DNA of 64,000 nt from Simmondsia chinensis (GCA_018398585.1 JAGTTD010000002.1:29504186-29568185), one strand, 5' to 3'. Shown: positions 32,860 to 44,844, counted from the stretch's first letter. Numbers and translations are program-made. Notes: a model not told the origin generated them from the letters alone.

Positions 32860-35089
32860 TTGAGCTCCAATCCAAACTAGTGACTCCTCTGTAGTTGAAA
32901 ACTGGTTAGTTGATCCACTAAAATGGCTTCGTCTTGGAGAGTCTGATGTTCTTTATGTGCCTTAATTTCTGCCCTCTCGAGTTCTCTAACTCTTAAGTCT
33001 TAGAGAGAAAGCTACTCCTTGATTGATGAAAGCTAAGCCTTGAGCTAGCTGCTACTCCAACTAGTGGACCTTGTCCTCCAAGCTCCTAAAATCTTGAGCT
33101 TGTTGGCTTTGGATTTCCTCAGCCACTTGAAGTTTTTCAAACAAGAGCTACAAGCCTCCTAAGCCTGCTAAGTGTTCGAGATCCCTCATGGCAGCTTGAC
33201 ATTGCTTCTCCTTCTAAAAAAGCAATAGGACTTCTTGAGAAATCCTGACAGGCACCCTTTCTAGTGCGTTAAGATCCCTAATAATGGAAGGTGCCACCTT
33301 GGGGTCTTCCTTTGAGGCCTTTACAAGAGAGAGGGTTTCTTGTTGGTTAGCATCCACACCTAATGAATGAACAGGGAAATGAACCAACTCTCTTAGTCTT
33401 TGGAACCTAGGAGATACACTTTAATCCAGCTGCTAAAACACTAGTCTCCCACTCACTCCTAGAGTCTCTCTATGAGAAGATATTTTCGTTGGGATAGACG
33501 GTGGAGTAGCCCTTGATGGAGTGGCCTGATAAAAAAGCCAAAAGCGTCAAGAATAAGTTTTAACTTTGGAATAAAACCAAGGTATTGAGGATTAGTACTC
33601 ACCTCTACAACTTGGATTGGAGCTAAAATGTGGAGTTACTACCGATGCATTTGGCATAAGGGTGCTTGCATTAGGGGAAACCTCTTAAAATAATATTTGT
33701 ATGTCGGGATCAATCTATGGTTCAGATAACAAGGGTTCATGGGCCAAAGCAAGGATATGATACCTTCATGGACCTCTTCAATAATGAAGGAAGGTCTCTA
33801 TGGGAGTAAAAGTGGGGCTTAAGTTAGTTCCTACCTTGAGAAAGCTAGAGGAACATCTCTTGCTTCATCGCTCATGAGAGACTCTAAAAGGAAACTTATT
33901 GTGTCCTCTCCTTTATCAACAGCTGAGCCCAATGGCTCTTTTCTTTGAGGAGGCTCTAGAGCATGACTCTTTAATGGGAAGTATGGGATCTCCACTATGA
34001 CTAGAGCTGTAGTTAGCTAACATCGTAGAAAGCAAGTTAAGACAATCTCATTAAGAATGAGTAAGGGAAAAAGCCAATACGAAAAGGCCAATACCTCTTG
34101 TTAAGAAAGCCTAGCACTTCTTTTCCTCACTAATTCTGAGACTGGCACTTCCTCTTCATCTTCTTCTTCCTCCTCCAACACCTGAGTGACCTTAGCTGGA
34201 GGAGCCGATGGAATTTTTTTTCTACTTCTCTTCCTAGAACCGCCAACTTCAAGAACTAGCATAGCAACCTTAGTCGGAGATTCTTCCAAGAGCATCCTAG
34301 TAAAACTCTAGGCATTCCTGGGAGTTTCTTGAGCAGTTGGTGCTATAAAAGAAATAAACCAAGTTAACATTCACTCAAGTCATTAAGGATATCTCAAAGC
34401 TTCAGAGATGGTTGCTTACCACGAAATTCCTTCTTTATTGGAGTTTGCCTCGCCCTAGCTAGCAATACTGCTCTCAAACTTTGACTTGAAAACTTAAGAG
34501 AAGGCGTAAAATACTGCTTGGAACGTCTAGCCTCTGAGAAGGACCAATAGACATGAAACCAAGCTGAAAAATGAGGTGTAGCACATGGGGTGTACCTACA
34601 ACGGCTAGGATACCCACAGGCTGATTTAATCTCTGAGCCGGTCTCATAAAACTCCGTAAAATGGGAGAGCTGCACAAGGATCCTTTTATCCCACTAGAGG
34701 TTCTCGGTCCTTAGGCTTAGAAAAGGTACGTCTTAGACTGTCACAAATTGCTTGACAAATAACGCAAGCCTATAAGTCTTTATATAAGGCTGAGTCTGGT
34801 GATAGAAAGAAAAGTCTAGGGGACACATGATTTTCTTGCCAAACATGAGTGTTGATGTCTACATAGACATTAAGATGAAGGTCCAATTTTCTTTACCAAA
34901 CAGAACCAAGTCTCCTATCTTTGAATGGAGTCCAATTAGATCCCTGATCTTCCTCGAGGAGACAACAGCTCCTCAAAGGATAATCCTACGGGTCAAAGGA
35001 CCTCCATAGGAGCAAATTTATCACCATAACTAGTGACAACATCACCTAGTGGAACAAAAGGTCCTCTACGGTAGAGTGGGGGGCGGGGA
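32860..35089 (-). pseudogene. Antisense ORF of the Tat element, C-terminal part (coiled coil, acidic and basic blocks)
   Basis: Reading leftward from the copia-B/C insertion, the minus strand gives a decayed protein with RRIIL, AVVSSRKIRDLIGLHSKIGD, LVLFGKENWTFILM and YHQTQPYIKTYRLALFVKQF, then a frame at 34394-34675 (CATPHFSAWFHVYWSF). Next come a lysine/arginine-rich block and an acidic run (EEEEEDEEEVPVSEL, 34101-34295). It ends in a long heptad-rich stretch around 33060-33300 (LFEKLQVAEEIQSQQAQDF, LEDKV). Antisense ORFs between pol and the 3' LTR are known in Tat/Retand-type elements. The N-terminal part is at 43630-44620, beyond the copia insertion. Confidence 0.65.
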
Positions 35090-37335
35090 TGTTAGGAACT
35101 TTGTCCAGAAATACAGATTTATTCTCAATATATTATTTAATTAATAAATAAAATTGAAGTCCCAGTCGTTTCCTAGTTAAATTTGTGTAAGCGAGCATTT
35201 GTGCTACATGTGATTTTCTTTTGGGAGACATCCATCAGATGCGTGTAGTCCTCATACTATAATTTACATGTTTGTTCTAAGTGGTTTATGAGACTAAGCC
35301 ACAGATAAACTTGGAACAAAAGGTATGGATTGTTGTTTGAAAGGCTCGTAGTCAAAGACAAGTTTGGACCACTTGTATGCTAAGACTATAACATGACACT
35401 TTATATAACTTGTCTTGGTCTTGTGGATGGAGATCTAAAAGTGTTCAGTTGGTGAGTTTTATAAGATTAAAACACTGAGTTGGACCATGCGGGTTACTTA
35501 TTTCTAGACTACTATCGGAAATGCATGATTCACGTTGTACTGTCTGAACAACAACTCTAAATCCTGAGGGTATTCTGGACTTGTGCATGGAGCATTAGTT
35601 ACTTTGGTGTACTATAAGTAAGGTCTAAACGCATGACTTAATTCCCATGTACACTGGGTAGTGGCGTGAAGTGTGACAATGATCTGTTACTCAATACGGA
35701 ATCTACAATCTTTTATGAGATACAGATGTCCCCTTAGTTGATTAGCAAATATTTGAATAGTTTGGAAACTTTGGCCAAAGTATTCCAAGTATTTGACATT
35801 TGGAATTTATACTATAAATATGTTCAAGTATAATTGAATTATTCAGTGAAGGGCGAGTCAGTAACTAATGGAGAAGCTGTGAGAAGGATAATGGTAGTGG
35901 TTATATCTATTCTTTGTCATGGACATCTTGTGGAGGGGTTATTGTCATCAATACAGTCTATTAGGGAGATATCGAATTAATAATTTAAGTTTGGAGCGCA
36001 GTGAGATTTATGTAGTGGAATTAAGTCTCATTATATGGTAATTAAATTATTTCATGAGATAATTAATTTAACCCAATTAGAGTTTGTTTTAAAATTGTCC
36101 TCGAGGTCCCTGTGCAAGCCTCTGTACTTATTACCATCAGAAAAATATTAAAAAATTCATGAGATGAATTATTTATCCATAAGATGGGTAAATTAATTTT
36201 GCCAAACATTAATCATAAGATGAATAAAAATTAAAAATACTAAATAAAATAATTTTTAAAAATTTTATAAATTTTTACATTTGGGAAACAAAGTGAAAGA
36301 AAAAAAATATATAGTGAAATAGTACAGGACGGTGCAATCCGTGCGTACACAAACGGACGAACACGTGTCGTGTGCTGGCTCACCCCTGGAGCGATCCACA
36401 ATGTGTATAGGCCAATCATGGCCCACCACGTGTCACGCGGTGCAAAATAAACTCGTGCCTATTTCTCTTAGAGTGCAACGCAGTGTTTTGAATGTTCTCA
36501 TACTGAAACGATGGGTTTTGTGATTAACCTAGGTTTGTTTTTTGAATCCCACATCGGCTGTTTGTTATTTTTTCGCTCCGGTAGCCTACTATAAATAAAG
36601 GTACTTATTCCAAGAGTTTGGTATTCAATCAAAACAAATTATTTTGGGTTTTTGGAAATTGTTTCGAAGACCTAATTGAAGAAAAAAAAAATTCGTTGAA
36701 ATTTTTCTTTCATCGTTTTAATATTTTTCTGAGCCCACCCTCCGTGAAGTTTAAGGTCATTGTGTAGAAGACAGCAGGGTATCGATTTTCTTAGTATTCT
36801 TTATTATTAGAGCAACTCTAGGTATGTTCTTCTTTCCTTCTTATTTTAGTTTTCGCTTTTCTATCTATTTACAGTATTCATTGTTATGCCTGTTTAAGTA
36901 TATGTATTGTTATGAATGTATTAGAGTAAACGGCCTGTAGATCTAAATTAAGAATTTAGATCAGTAGATTTAAATTATGAATTTAAATCTGTAGATTTAA
37001 AATTAAGAATTTTAAATCAGCCCAGTTTTAGAATTATGAATTCTAAACCCCTTTTGCTGCGTAAACTTTAAGAAAGTAGGGAGAATTTTTTTAAGTTAGT
37101 CCCAACAACCGGTATTAGGGCAAGGGTTTATAGAGATAAACCTGTTCCCGGGAACTCTCGCACGTGAGGTGTTACGAAGCATGACTCTCCGACCTGGAGC
37201 TTAGGTAGAAAGAAGAGTCTCCTACTCTAAGTGCTTTAATAGGTGCCTATTGTTTAGACCATACTAGAGAACTGTGAACCTAATAGTCGGCATCAAAGTT
37301 TATTTTTCCAACAACATTATATGTTTTTCCAAACA
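35090..37335 (+). repeat. 5' LTR B of copia-B/C (extended form)
   Basis: Starts TGTTAGGAAC and ends TTTTTCCAAACA. A TATA-like ACTATAAATAAAGG lies near 36588. Up to GTCCCAACA at about 37107 it is collinear with LTRs A, C and D. The last ~228 bp are found only in B and C, and start with CCGGTATTAGGGCAAGG, which looks like a decayed methionine-type primer-binding site (see findings). Confidence 0.85.
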
Positions 37336-37336
37336 A

Positions 37337-37354
37337 TTGGTATCAGAGGCAGCC
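37337..37354 (+). promoter_or_regulatory. Primer-binding site (initiator Met tRNA type) of copia-B/C
   Basis: TTGGTATCAGAGGCAGCC follows the CA end of LTR B by one base. TGGTATCAGAG complements the 3' end of plant initiator methionine tRNA, the common copia primer. Confidence 0.9.
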
Positions 37355-37440
37355 TTTGATTACATTCATAATATACATGACTAGGTATAATAAGATCGAA
37401 GTAAATAGATTTACGATTTAGTAAAATAGAGGTTTTATTA

Positions 37441-37800
37441 AGAAGGAAAGATTACTTAAAGTAACGATTTAATTGTTCAAATCATTACTGAATTAATTAT
37501 CAATCGGATTGTATAAAGTAATGATTTAAATTGTTTAAATCGTTGATGAATTAAAAGAGTTAATAGTTAACTAGGTTATTTAATGTATTGATTTAAATTG
37601 TTTAAATCGGTTAAAAGAGTTTATAGTTAACTAGGTTATTTAAAGTATTGATTTAAATTGTTTAAATCAGTTAAAAGTGTTAATAGTTGTCTAGGTTATT
37701 TAAAGTATCGATTTAAATTGATTAAATCGGTTAAAAGATTTAATAGTTAACTAGGTTGTTTATAGTGATGATTTAAATTGTTTAAATCGTTAGAGAATTA
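37441..37800 (+). repeat. 60-bp tandem repeats in the copia-B/C leader
   Basis: Six consecutive units with a 60-bp period (37441, 37501, 37561, 37621, 37681, 37741). The central four are highly similar (TAGTTAACTAGGTTATTTAA). Nearly every unit contains the dyad GATTTAAATTGTTTAAATC, so the transcript could form a row of small hairpins between the primer site and gag. Confidence 0.92.
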
Positions 37801-38020
37801 ATCATTAATTCAGATCTAACTTCCTATAAATTTAGGATTACATGATATTTATTATTAGACAATAATTGTTTCGGTAAGATTTGTCAACAGACGCTGACGT
37901 CATGTTGGCGTTAGCAATAAAAAATTAAAAAAAAGTTTTTTTCCTATTTTTCGGGATGTGTAGACGTCAGTACTAATTTGCATAATAATTATAAATTAAT
38001 TATTTTATTAATTAATTTCC

Positions 38021-38455
38021 TTTTAGATTGAGATTCTAAATTAGATTATAAGATAATTTAAGTTGTGAATATATTATTTTAAATTAAATTTTAGAATAAG
38101 ATTTTAAACTAGACTATTAGATAGTCGAAGCTTGTTTAATCTTAGAGTAAGATTCTAAAAATAGACTTTGAGATAGTCTAAGCACAAAATTACGGCAGAT
38201 TTTAAATAAATTTTTTTTAATTTAATTTTGGAATTGGATTTTGAAAGTGGATTATGTGATAATCTAAATTAGATGTTCGTATGGTTTTAATTAAAATTAA
38301 TTAATTAATTTTATTGATTGGTTTTAGAATGAGATTCTTATGCAAGATTATGAGATTATCTATACGTAAAATGATAATGTTTTAAATAAATAAATTAATT
38401 AATTTTGATTAATTTCAGAATGAGATTTTAAAGGGGATTATAAGATAATCCAAGG
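38021..38455 (+). repeat. Second dispersed-tandem motif in the copia-B/C leader
   Basis: A ~45-bp motif of the form TTTAGAATGAGATT...AGATTATAAGATAATCTAAG recurs six times, near 38021, 38092, 38142, 38225, 38322 and 38412, at uneven spacing of 50-97 bp. Each copy has GATTATnnGATAATC-like partial symmetry. No coding frame crosses it. Confidence 0.75.
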
Positions 38456-39099
38456 TTTAAATGCAAGCTAATTAAAAACCACTGGTTATAAAAATCAGGT
38501 GGGAATGAGGTTTCAATTGTTGTAACCTCACGGTCTCCATTACCGGTCTAGCAGTGTAGTAGATCAATAAACCTTCCTGCGGAGGATGTCAGTTTGCAGA
38601 TTACAGGGTTAGACTTCGGTTGGGAGAAACCGAAGTGCAAAGAAGCGATGCGACCACGTTGCCGTGGAGTATTTCGTGTATTTGTATGGAGGTTTAGGTA
38701 ATGGTTTACATTTGACTAGCGTGATGCATTAGCTTCCTCGAGAAGCTCTGATGTATCATGTTTGAGACTAAGGTAAAGTGATGAGTTAATCATATTCAGT
38801 AAGAGCTACAAGAAAAATGTTAATTAAGAATAGTTCTCACCCGAACTAGCTTCGTGTGACCCCGCTGCTCGGGAGTCAGAAGTGGTGTGTTTGGGTCATC
38901 ATTGTATGCATGATAGTACAGTTTGGTGGATATCTGACTTATTGTGTATGCTAAATTGAAAGAATATATATCACTGCATTATACATGACTCTTTAGACAG
39001 TTACACAAATGTTTGCATTTACAATATTTTTGAAATAAATACGACTGGTGAACTTCACTTGATTTCAAATACATAATGTACTCACTGGACCAAATCACT
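38456..39099 (+). other. Decayed gag region of copia-B/C
   Basis: Between the leader repeats and the zinc knuckle, where copia gag should be, I see only short frames without clear capsid motifs. The gag gene is either very eroded or partly deleted. Confidence 0.4.
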
Positions 39100-39430
39100 C
39101 TGCCTTGAAAAATAAGTTAGACTTAGTTATTACTCACAAGGGACCTACTAGAAAGAAAGGAAAGGGTAAGGTTGCCATTGTAGCACCCAAGTCTATAAGG
39201 AAGTTAGCAAAAGAACATTGTTTCTTTTGCAAAAAAACTAGGCCACTGGAGGAGGAACTACACTAAGTACATAGCTACTCTTCCTACAAAGACTGCTAAG
39301 CCATCTGGTGGAGATATGTTGATATCTCACTTAGTTGAGTCATACACAGTTGAGAGTCCGCCAGGTTCCTGATGGGTGGACTCAGGTTCAACTGACCATA
39401 TCTGTAATATGTTACAGGAGCTCAGGCTAG
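39100..39430 (+). pseudogene. copia-B/C zinc knuckle and protease
   Basis: The plus strand gives CFFCKK, then (after a one-base shift) a GHWRRN-like stretch, a CCHC knuckle of nucleocapsid type, followed by KYIATLPTKTAKPSG, DMLISHLVESYTVESPPGS and WVDSGSTDHICN. WVDSGSTDH carries the D-S-G catalytic triad of copia protease. Frame shifts and one stop make it inactive. Confidence 0.85.
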
Positions 39431-39799
39431 GCTAAAGACTACACCATGGGTGTTGTACCTGATGGTCAGGGACTGTACAATAAAAGTGGTCTTAAGTGTA
39501 GGAGATGTTAGCTTTGGCTTTAGTGATAGAGTTTTGTTTTAAAGGATTGATTATTTAAACCTTCACTATACAGGAATTTGATTTTTGCATTTCGGTTAAT
39601 GGATAATTGTTATTCAGTTGATTTTGATAATGATAATTTTAATATGAGAAATAAATTGTTTATTTGCACATGTACATGAATAAATTGTTTATTCATGTTA
39701 TTTCCTTAACAAAACTCTGGTAATTATTTAAATGAATCGAACATAAGTTCACTTGTTCAATCTTCTAAAAGAAAACACCCTAAAAGTGATAATTCCTGC

Positions 39800-40340
39800 A
39801 CCTCGCATCAACGTTTAGGTCACACTAATGCAAATAGGATCCGAAAACTTGTAAAAGATGGACCGATAGAGGCTTTGGACTTGAGGTCATTACCAATCTG
39901 CATATCCTTCATAGAAAGAAAGATGACCAAGTCTGTCTTTAAGAGTAAAGGCAACAAGGTTGCTGACTTGCTTGAGCTGGTTCACATAGATGTATGTGGA
40001 CCACTGCATGTTCAGGCAAGAAGTGTGTATAGGTACTTTACCACATTTACTATTGATTACTCAAGGCATGGATATGTTTACAAGATGAGACATAAGGCTG
40101 ACGTTCTTAGAGAAATTCAAAGGGTAGAAAGTTGAATTTTGAAAGCTACTAGGTAAACAAGTTAAGTCACTTCAATCAGATCGAGGAGGTGAATATTTTT
40201 TCGGTAAGTTTTTGGATTTCCTAATTGCAAGTGAGATAAGATCTCACCTTTCTACTCTGGGTACACCACATCGTAATGGTGTTGCAGATAAAAGGAATAA
40301 GGACAGTCTTTTCTACAGTTTTTTGATTTAAAAGGTCTTT
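39800..40340 (+). pseudogene. copia-B/C integrase
   Basis: The GAG-pre-integrase zinc region is HQRLGHTNANRIRKLVKDG (39805 onward), then ERKMTKSVFKSKG. LELVHIDVCGPL holds the first catalytic Asp (40000 region), followed by TFTIDYSRHGYVYKMRHK. SLQSDRGGEYFFGKFLDF carries the second Asp, and GTPHRNGVADKRNK stands where the catalytic Glu is expected (VAEKRN-like, here D). The stop after VES at 40133 breaks the longest frame (39875-40135). Confidence 0.88.
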
Positions 40341-41415
40341 TGTAAATATAATGCAAAATACATAGAGAAGGATTTTGCAAGTAAGCTATAAAAACAAAAA
40401 CAAAATAGTATTACAAGAATTAAACGAAAATGATACTAATGCTAAACAGCTAGGCACAACTCAAGACATAGTGGATGCATTAGATGCACTTACTAATAGG
40501 AACAAGAATGTTTCAAGTACACGAGAGCTTAGGTTTGGTGAAAGGATTGTCAGGACACCTGGCAAGTTCATAGCAGGAACTTTTAATGATTGGTTGTGAC
40601 ATTGAATTTGATCCTTTTAGTCACAATGAAGCAATTAAGTCTTATAGTTTTAAGCAATTGGTTGAACGAATCTTACGTGTACAAATGACATTAAGAGAAA
40701 GTAGTGACTTTCTTTGTGTTATGTGTCAATGATATACTACTCTTTGAGAACGATGTAGGGGTGTCATTAGATGTAAAGATTTGATTGTCAAGAAAGCTCA
40801 ATATGAAGGATATGGGAGAAGCAAACTCTACTCTTAGGATTAAGCTTTTGCAAGGTCATAAGAGTAGGAGGTAGGGTCTCTCTCTAGCCACTTATATTGA
40901 AAAGACGTTGTCAAGGTATAGCGTGGACTCCCTTTTTCTTTTCAGTAGTGTTCTAAGACACCTCAAGAGCAGGAGCAATTGAGTAATATTCTATATGCTT
41001 TGGTAGTGGGATCCTCAGGTATGTCATACTGTGCACGAGACTTGATGTCTCCTATGCTATGGTATAGTAAGCAGGTGTTAGTCTAACCTGGGTCCAATAG
41101 ACTAGGTGGCAGTGAATTGTTTTTCTCTAGTCCTTGAGAAGAACTAGAGATCCTACGCTAATCTTTCAAAGTGACGAGCTGGGTCCAGTTAGCAGTACTG
41201 ATTTAAGACTTCTGGTCAAATAAAATGATAGACATTCGATGCCCGGGCATGTCTTTACCCTTGGAGTGGGTGCCATTAGTGAGAGAAATGTCAAGTAATA
41301 TTGTATTGCTGACTTCACAATAGGGTAATTGAGCTCATTGAGGGTTAGGCTCAGTAAACCTTTGGTTCAAACTTAAAAGGGGTGAGTATGGACTTTGTCA
41401 TAAATTGGATTTAGG
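40341..41415 (+). pseudogene. copia-B/C reverse transcriptase and RNase H remnants
   Basis: Most of RT is missing: after the integrase and a ~75-codon linker frame (40375-40599), the sequence passes to the YVDDI-equivalent near 40730 (INDILLFENDVG in shifted frames). It continues with IVKKAQYEGYGRSK, a YALVVGSSGMSYCARDLMSP block and PLEWVPLV in the RNase H region. So fingers and palm appear deleted and the rest is frameshifted. The domain is identified by order and by the polypurine tract that follows. Confidence 0.65.
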
Positions 41416-41428
41416 ACAAGTGGGAGAT
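41416..41428 (+). promoter_or_regulatory. Polypurine tract of copia-B/C
   Basis: ACAAGTGGGAGAT directly precedes the TGTTAG start of LTR C. AAGTGGGAGA-type tracts are the standard plus-strand primer in plant copia elements. Confidence 0.88.
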
Positions 41429-43629
41429 TGTTAGGTATAGTGTCATGACATCCAGATATTCTTGATATATTATTTAATTAATAAATAAAATTGAAGTCTC
41501 AATCGTTTCCTAGTTAAATTTGTGTAAGCGAGCATTTATACTGCATGTGATTTTCCTTTGGGAGACATCCATGAGATGGGTGTAGTCCTTATAATACAAT
41601 TTTACATGTTTGTTCTAAGTGGTTTATGAGACCAAACCACAGACAGACTTGGAACAAATAGTATGGATTGTTGTTTGAAAGACTCGTAATCGAAGACAAG
41701 TTTGGACCACTTATATGCTAAGATTATAACATGACACTTTAGATGACTTGTCTAAGTCATATGGATAGAGATCCAAAAGTGTTGGATTGGTGTGTTTTAT
41801 AAGATTGACACACTGAGTTGGACCATATGGGTTACTTATTTCTAGACTACTATCGGAGATGAGTGATTCATGTTGTATTGTTCGAACGACGATTCTAAAT
41901 CCTAAGGATATTCTGGACTTGTGCATGGAGCGTTAGTTACTTTAGGTGTGCTATAAGTAAGGTCTAAACGCATGACTGAATTTCCATATACAATGGGTAG
42001 CGGCGTGAAGTGTGATAAGGATCAGGTATTCAATACGGAATCCACAGTCTCTTGTGAGATGCAGATGTCCCCTCAGTTGATTCGCAAATATTTGAATAGT
42101 TCGGAAACTTTGGCCAAAGTATTCCAAGTGTTTGACATTTGGATTTTATACTATGAATATGTTCAAGTATAAGTGAATTATTCAGTAAAGGGTGAGTCGG
42201 TAACTAGTGGAAAAGCTGTGAAAAGGATTATGGTAATAGTTATATTTATCCTTTTTCATGGACATCTAGAGGAGGGGTTGTTGTCTTCAATACAGTCTAT
42301 TAGGGACATATCAAATAAATAATTTAAGTACGGAGTGCAGCGAGATTTATTTAGTAGAATTAAGTCTCATTAAATAGTAGTTAAATTATTTCATGAGATG
42401 ATTAATTTAACCCATTTGGAGTTAGATTTAAATTATCCACAAGGTCCCTGCGCAAGCCTCTATACTTATTGCCATCGAAAAAATATTAAAGAATTCATGA
42501 GATGAGTTATTTATCCATAAGATGGGTAAATTAATTTTGCCAAACATTATTCATGAGATGAATAAAAATTATAAATTATAAATAAAATAATTTTTAAAAA
42601 ATAAAATTCATAAGATGAATTTTTACACGTGGGAAACAAAGCAAAAGAAAAAAATATATAATGAAAATAGTAAAGGGTAGCGCGATCCGTGTGTACGCAA
42701 ATGGAAGAACCTGCGCGTGACACTAGCTCACCCCTAGGGCGATCCACAACAACATGTATAGGCCAATCATGGCCCGCCATATGTCACGCTATGCAACATA
42801 AACTCACGCCTTTTGTGATTGAGCTGGGTTTCTTTTGTGAATCCCACATCGGTTGTTTGCTATTTTTTCACTCCGGTAGCCTACTACAAATAGAGGTACG
42901 CATTCCAAAGGTTTGATATTCAATCAAAACAAATTATTTTGGGTTTCTGAAAATTATTTCGGAGACCTAATTGGAGAGAAAATTTTCCATTAAAATTTTT
43001 CTTTCTTCAGTTTAATATTTTTTGGAGCCCACCCTCCGGGCAGTTTGAGGTCATTGCTTAGAAGATCATGGGGTCTTGATTTTCTTGGTATTCTTTATTA
43101 TTGGAGCAATTCAAGGTATGTTCTTCTTTCCTTCTTATTTTAGTTTTCGCTTTTCTGTTTATTTGCAGTATTCATTATTATGCATGTTTATGTTTATGTA
43201 ATGTTATGAATGTATTAGAGTAAAAGGCCTATAGATCTAAATTAAGAATTTAGATCTGTAGGTTTAAATTATGAATTTAAAGCTGTAGATTTAAAATTAG
43301 GAATTTTAAATCAACCCAGGTTTAGAATTATGAATTCTAAACCCCTTTTGCTGCGTAAACTTTAAGAAAGTAGGGAGAATTTTTGAAGTTAGTCCCAACA
43401 TCCAGTATTTGGGCAAAGGGTTTATAGAGATAAACCTATTCCTAGGAACTCTCGCACATGAGGTGTCACGAAACGTGACTCTCCGACCGAGGGCTTAGGT
43501 AGAGGGAAGAGTCTCCTACTCTAAGTGCTCTAATAGGTACCTATTGTTGGGACCATAGTTGAGAACTGCTAACCCAATAGTCGGCACTAGAGTTTATTTT
43601 TTCAACAAAATTATAAGTTTTTCCCAACA
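41429..43629 (+). repeat. 3' LTR C of copia-B/C (extended form)
   Basis: Starts TGTTAGGTATAG and ends TTTCCCAACA. It is collinear with LTR B throughout, including the ~230-bp extension after GTCCCAACA (about 43395), which starts CCAGTATTTGGGCAAAGGG. The TATA-like site of B reads ACTACAAATAGAGG here, so the promoter of this copy is probably weakened. It contains the empty Harbinger site near 42486-42500. Confidence 0.87.
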
Positions 43630-44620
43630 TAAGGGAATAGGCTTGGGCCCATAATTGGACTAGCCACAAGGTTCCTCTAATTGGATAGCATTGTTCCTCA
43701 CTATGATGTCCGTGAGGAAACCACAAATTTTCCCCAAAAGCAAGGGTCCCAAAGCTCAAGGACTAGCATTAAAGGCCAAGTGAATCGCCACTATATTAGG
43801 AGATTTAATAATGGTATTAGATAAGTTAGCAATTAAAAAGTCGTTCATCAAAAAAAGTAAAAGGAGACCTCTTCCTCCTTTTACCTTTGAAGAATAAGTT
43901 TACAAAGGCTTCATAGCCGGTGGGCAAGGAAGTCATAGGGAAAGAAGAGGAAAAGGCCTCAACCACTCTCTAGACAAAAGAGTTCAAAGGGAGCTTAGCC
44001 CCTCTTGGGGCAAGACCTGTCAAGGCTGCCATTCCTCTAAAGTAATGCCAGTAAAGCCCTCGGGTCGAACAAAAGTGTTATAACGGATATTCCAAGAGAA
44101 GTTAAGGCTATCATGATTGGGAAATTATACCCGAGTGAAATCTCAGAGAGTCAGATGACTTCAAAGGTACGAAGGTTCCTCCTTTTTTCTTCATATTAAA
44201 GCATCAGTGATACACCCAATCTGCATATCGCTTCGTTAAGAATGTCCATCCTCTGAATGGGTAGATTCTTTATAAATACACTTTCCTCCTCATGAGTGAC
44301 CTATCGAAGTAGAGCGGAATAAAGGGAATTGTCAGTATCAGGAAAGATGCCTTCGAGGCTGGGTATGTCCTCAGATGGGTAAAAGATTGGCCCTAGGCCA
44401 TATGGTTCATAAGAAGAAGAGGGATCATTCATAGACACCCAAGGGAGATCCTCCTCAATGGAGTTAAGGTCAATAGGATTTTGGAGCCTATGTAAGACTA
44501 TCCTATCATCTGACTAGACTAAAAGCGTCAAAATTTCTACAACGCTATCAACCTTGGGGACAGAAATGGAAAGGGCATGAGTGATTAGAGAAATTTCTAT
44601 GCTTTGAAGAAATCTAAATC
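43630..44620 (-). pseudogene. Antisense ORF of the Tat element, N-terminal part (plant mobile domain-like)
   Basis: The minus strand continues the antisense frame interrupted at 35089. Readable words, across frame changes, include ITLEEW followed by a LTGL-like turn, PFELF, AFSSSFPMTSLPTGYEAFVNL, an ALGPLLLGKI-like segment and a final piece (43541-43759) before the copia LTR. The LEEW/LTGLPPRG start and the ALGPAxLGxI segment recall the plant mobile domain found in MAIN-type proteins and in several plant transposons. The match is by memory of the family pattern, so it is tentative. Several stops are present. Confidence 0.5.
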
Positions 44621-44844
44621 TCTTACAATGCAGCCGGTGAGAAGAATGAAGATTCAAATCCTAAGAGCAAGTGTTAAAGTGCTTGATTACAATGGAGAGA
44701 GAACACAGAACAAATAGTAAAAATTTTCAAAGCCCTAATTGTCATATTTATGTACACGCGAGAATGAAGAAAGCTTAAACATTAAACAGTGCTCTCTTGA
44801 GCTCCCTTTATTTTTTACCCAATTGAAACCTCAAATTAACAATG

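Larger units (their letters stand above)
35090..43629 (+). mobile_element. Ty1/copia element B/C (8.5 kb), inserted in the antisense ORF
   Basis: Two ~2.2-kb LTRs (35090-37335 and 41429-43629) enclose a primer-binding site, a long repeat-rich leader, decayed gag-pol on the plus strand and a polypurine tract. The flanking gypsy antisense frame continues on both sides. Flanks are gggga on the left and taagg on the right, with no convincing 5-bp duplication. Pol motifs place it among plant copia elements with GKMTK and DRGGEY integrase words. It is dead by multiple stops. Confidence 0.88.

Noticed and set aside
34827..35009. 60-codon plus-strand open frame
   Set aside because: It is antisense to the more extended minus-strand frame of the Tat element and shows no domain.
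37338..37354. tRNA-like word TGGTATCAGAG
   Set aside because: It is a primer-binding site complementary to a tRNA 3' end. No tRNA body is present.
37441..37800. A CRISPR-like array, because of regular 60-bp spacing with a dyad
   Set aside because: The whole 60-bp unit repeats with no unique spacers, and the context is a plant retrotransposon leader.
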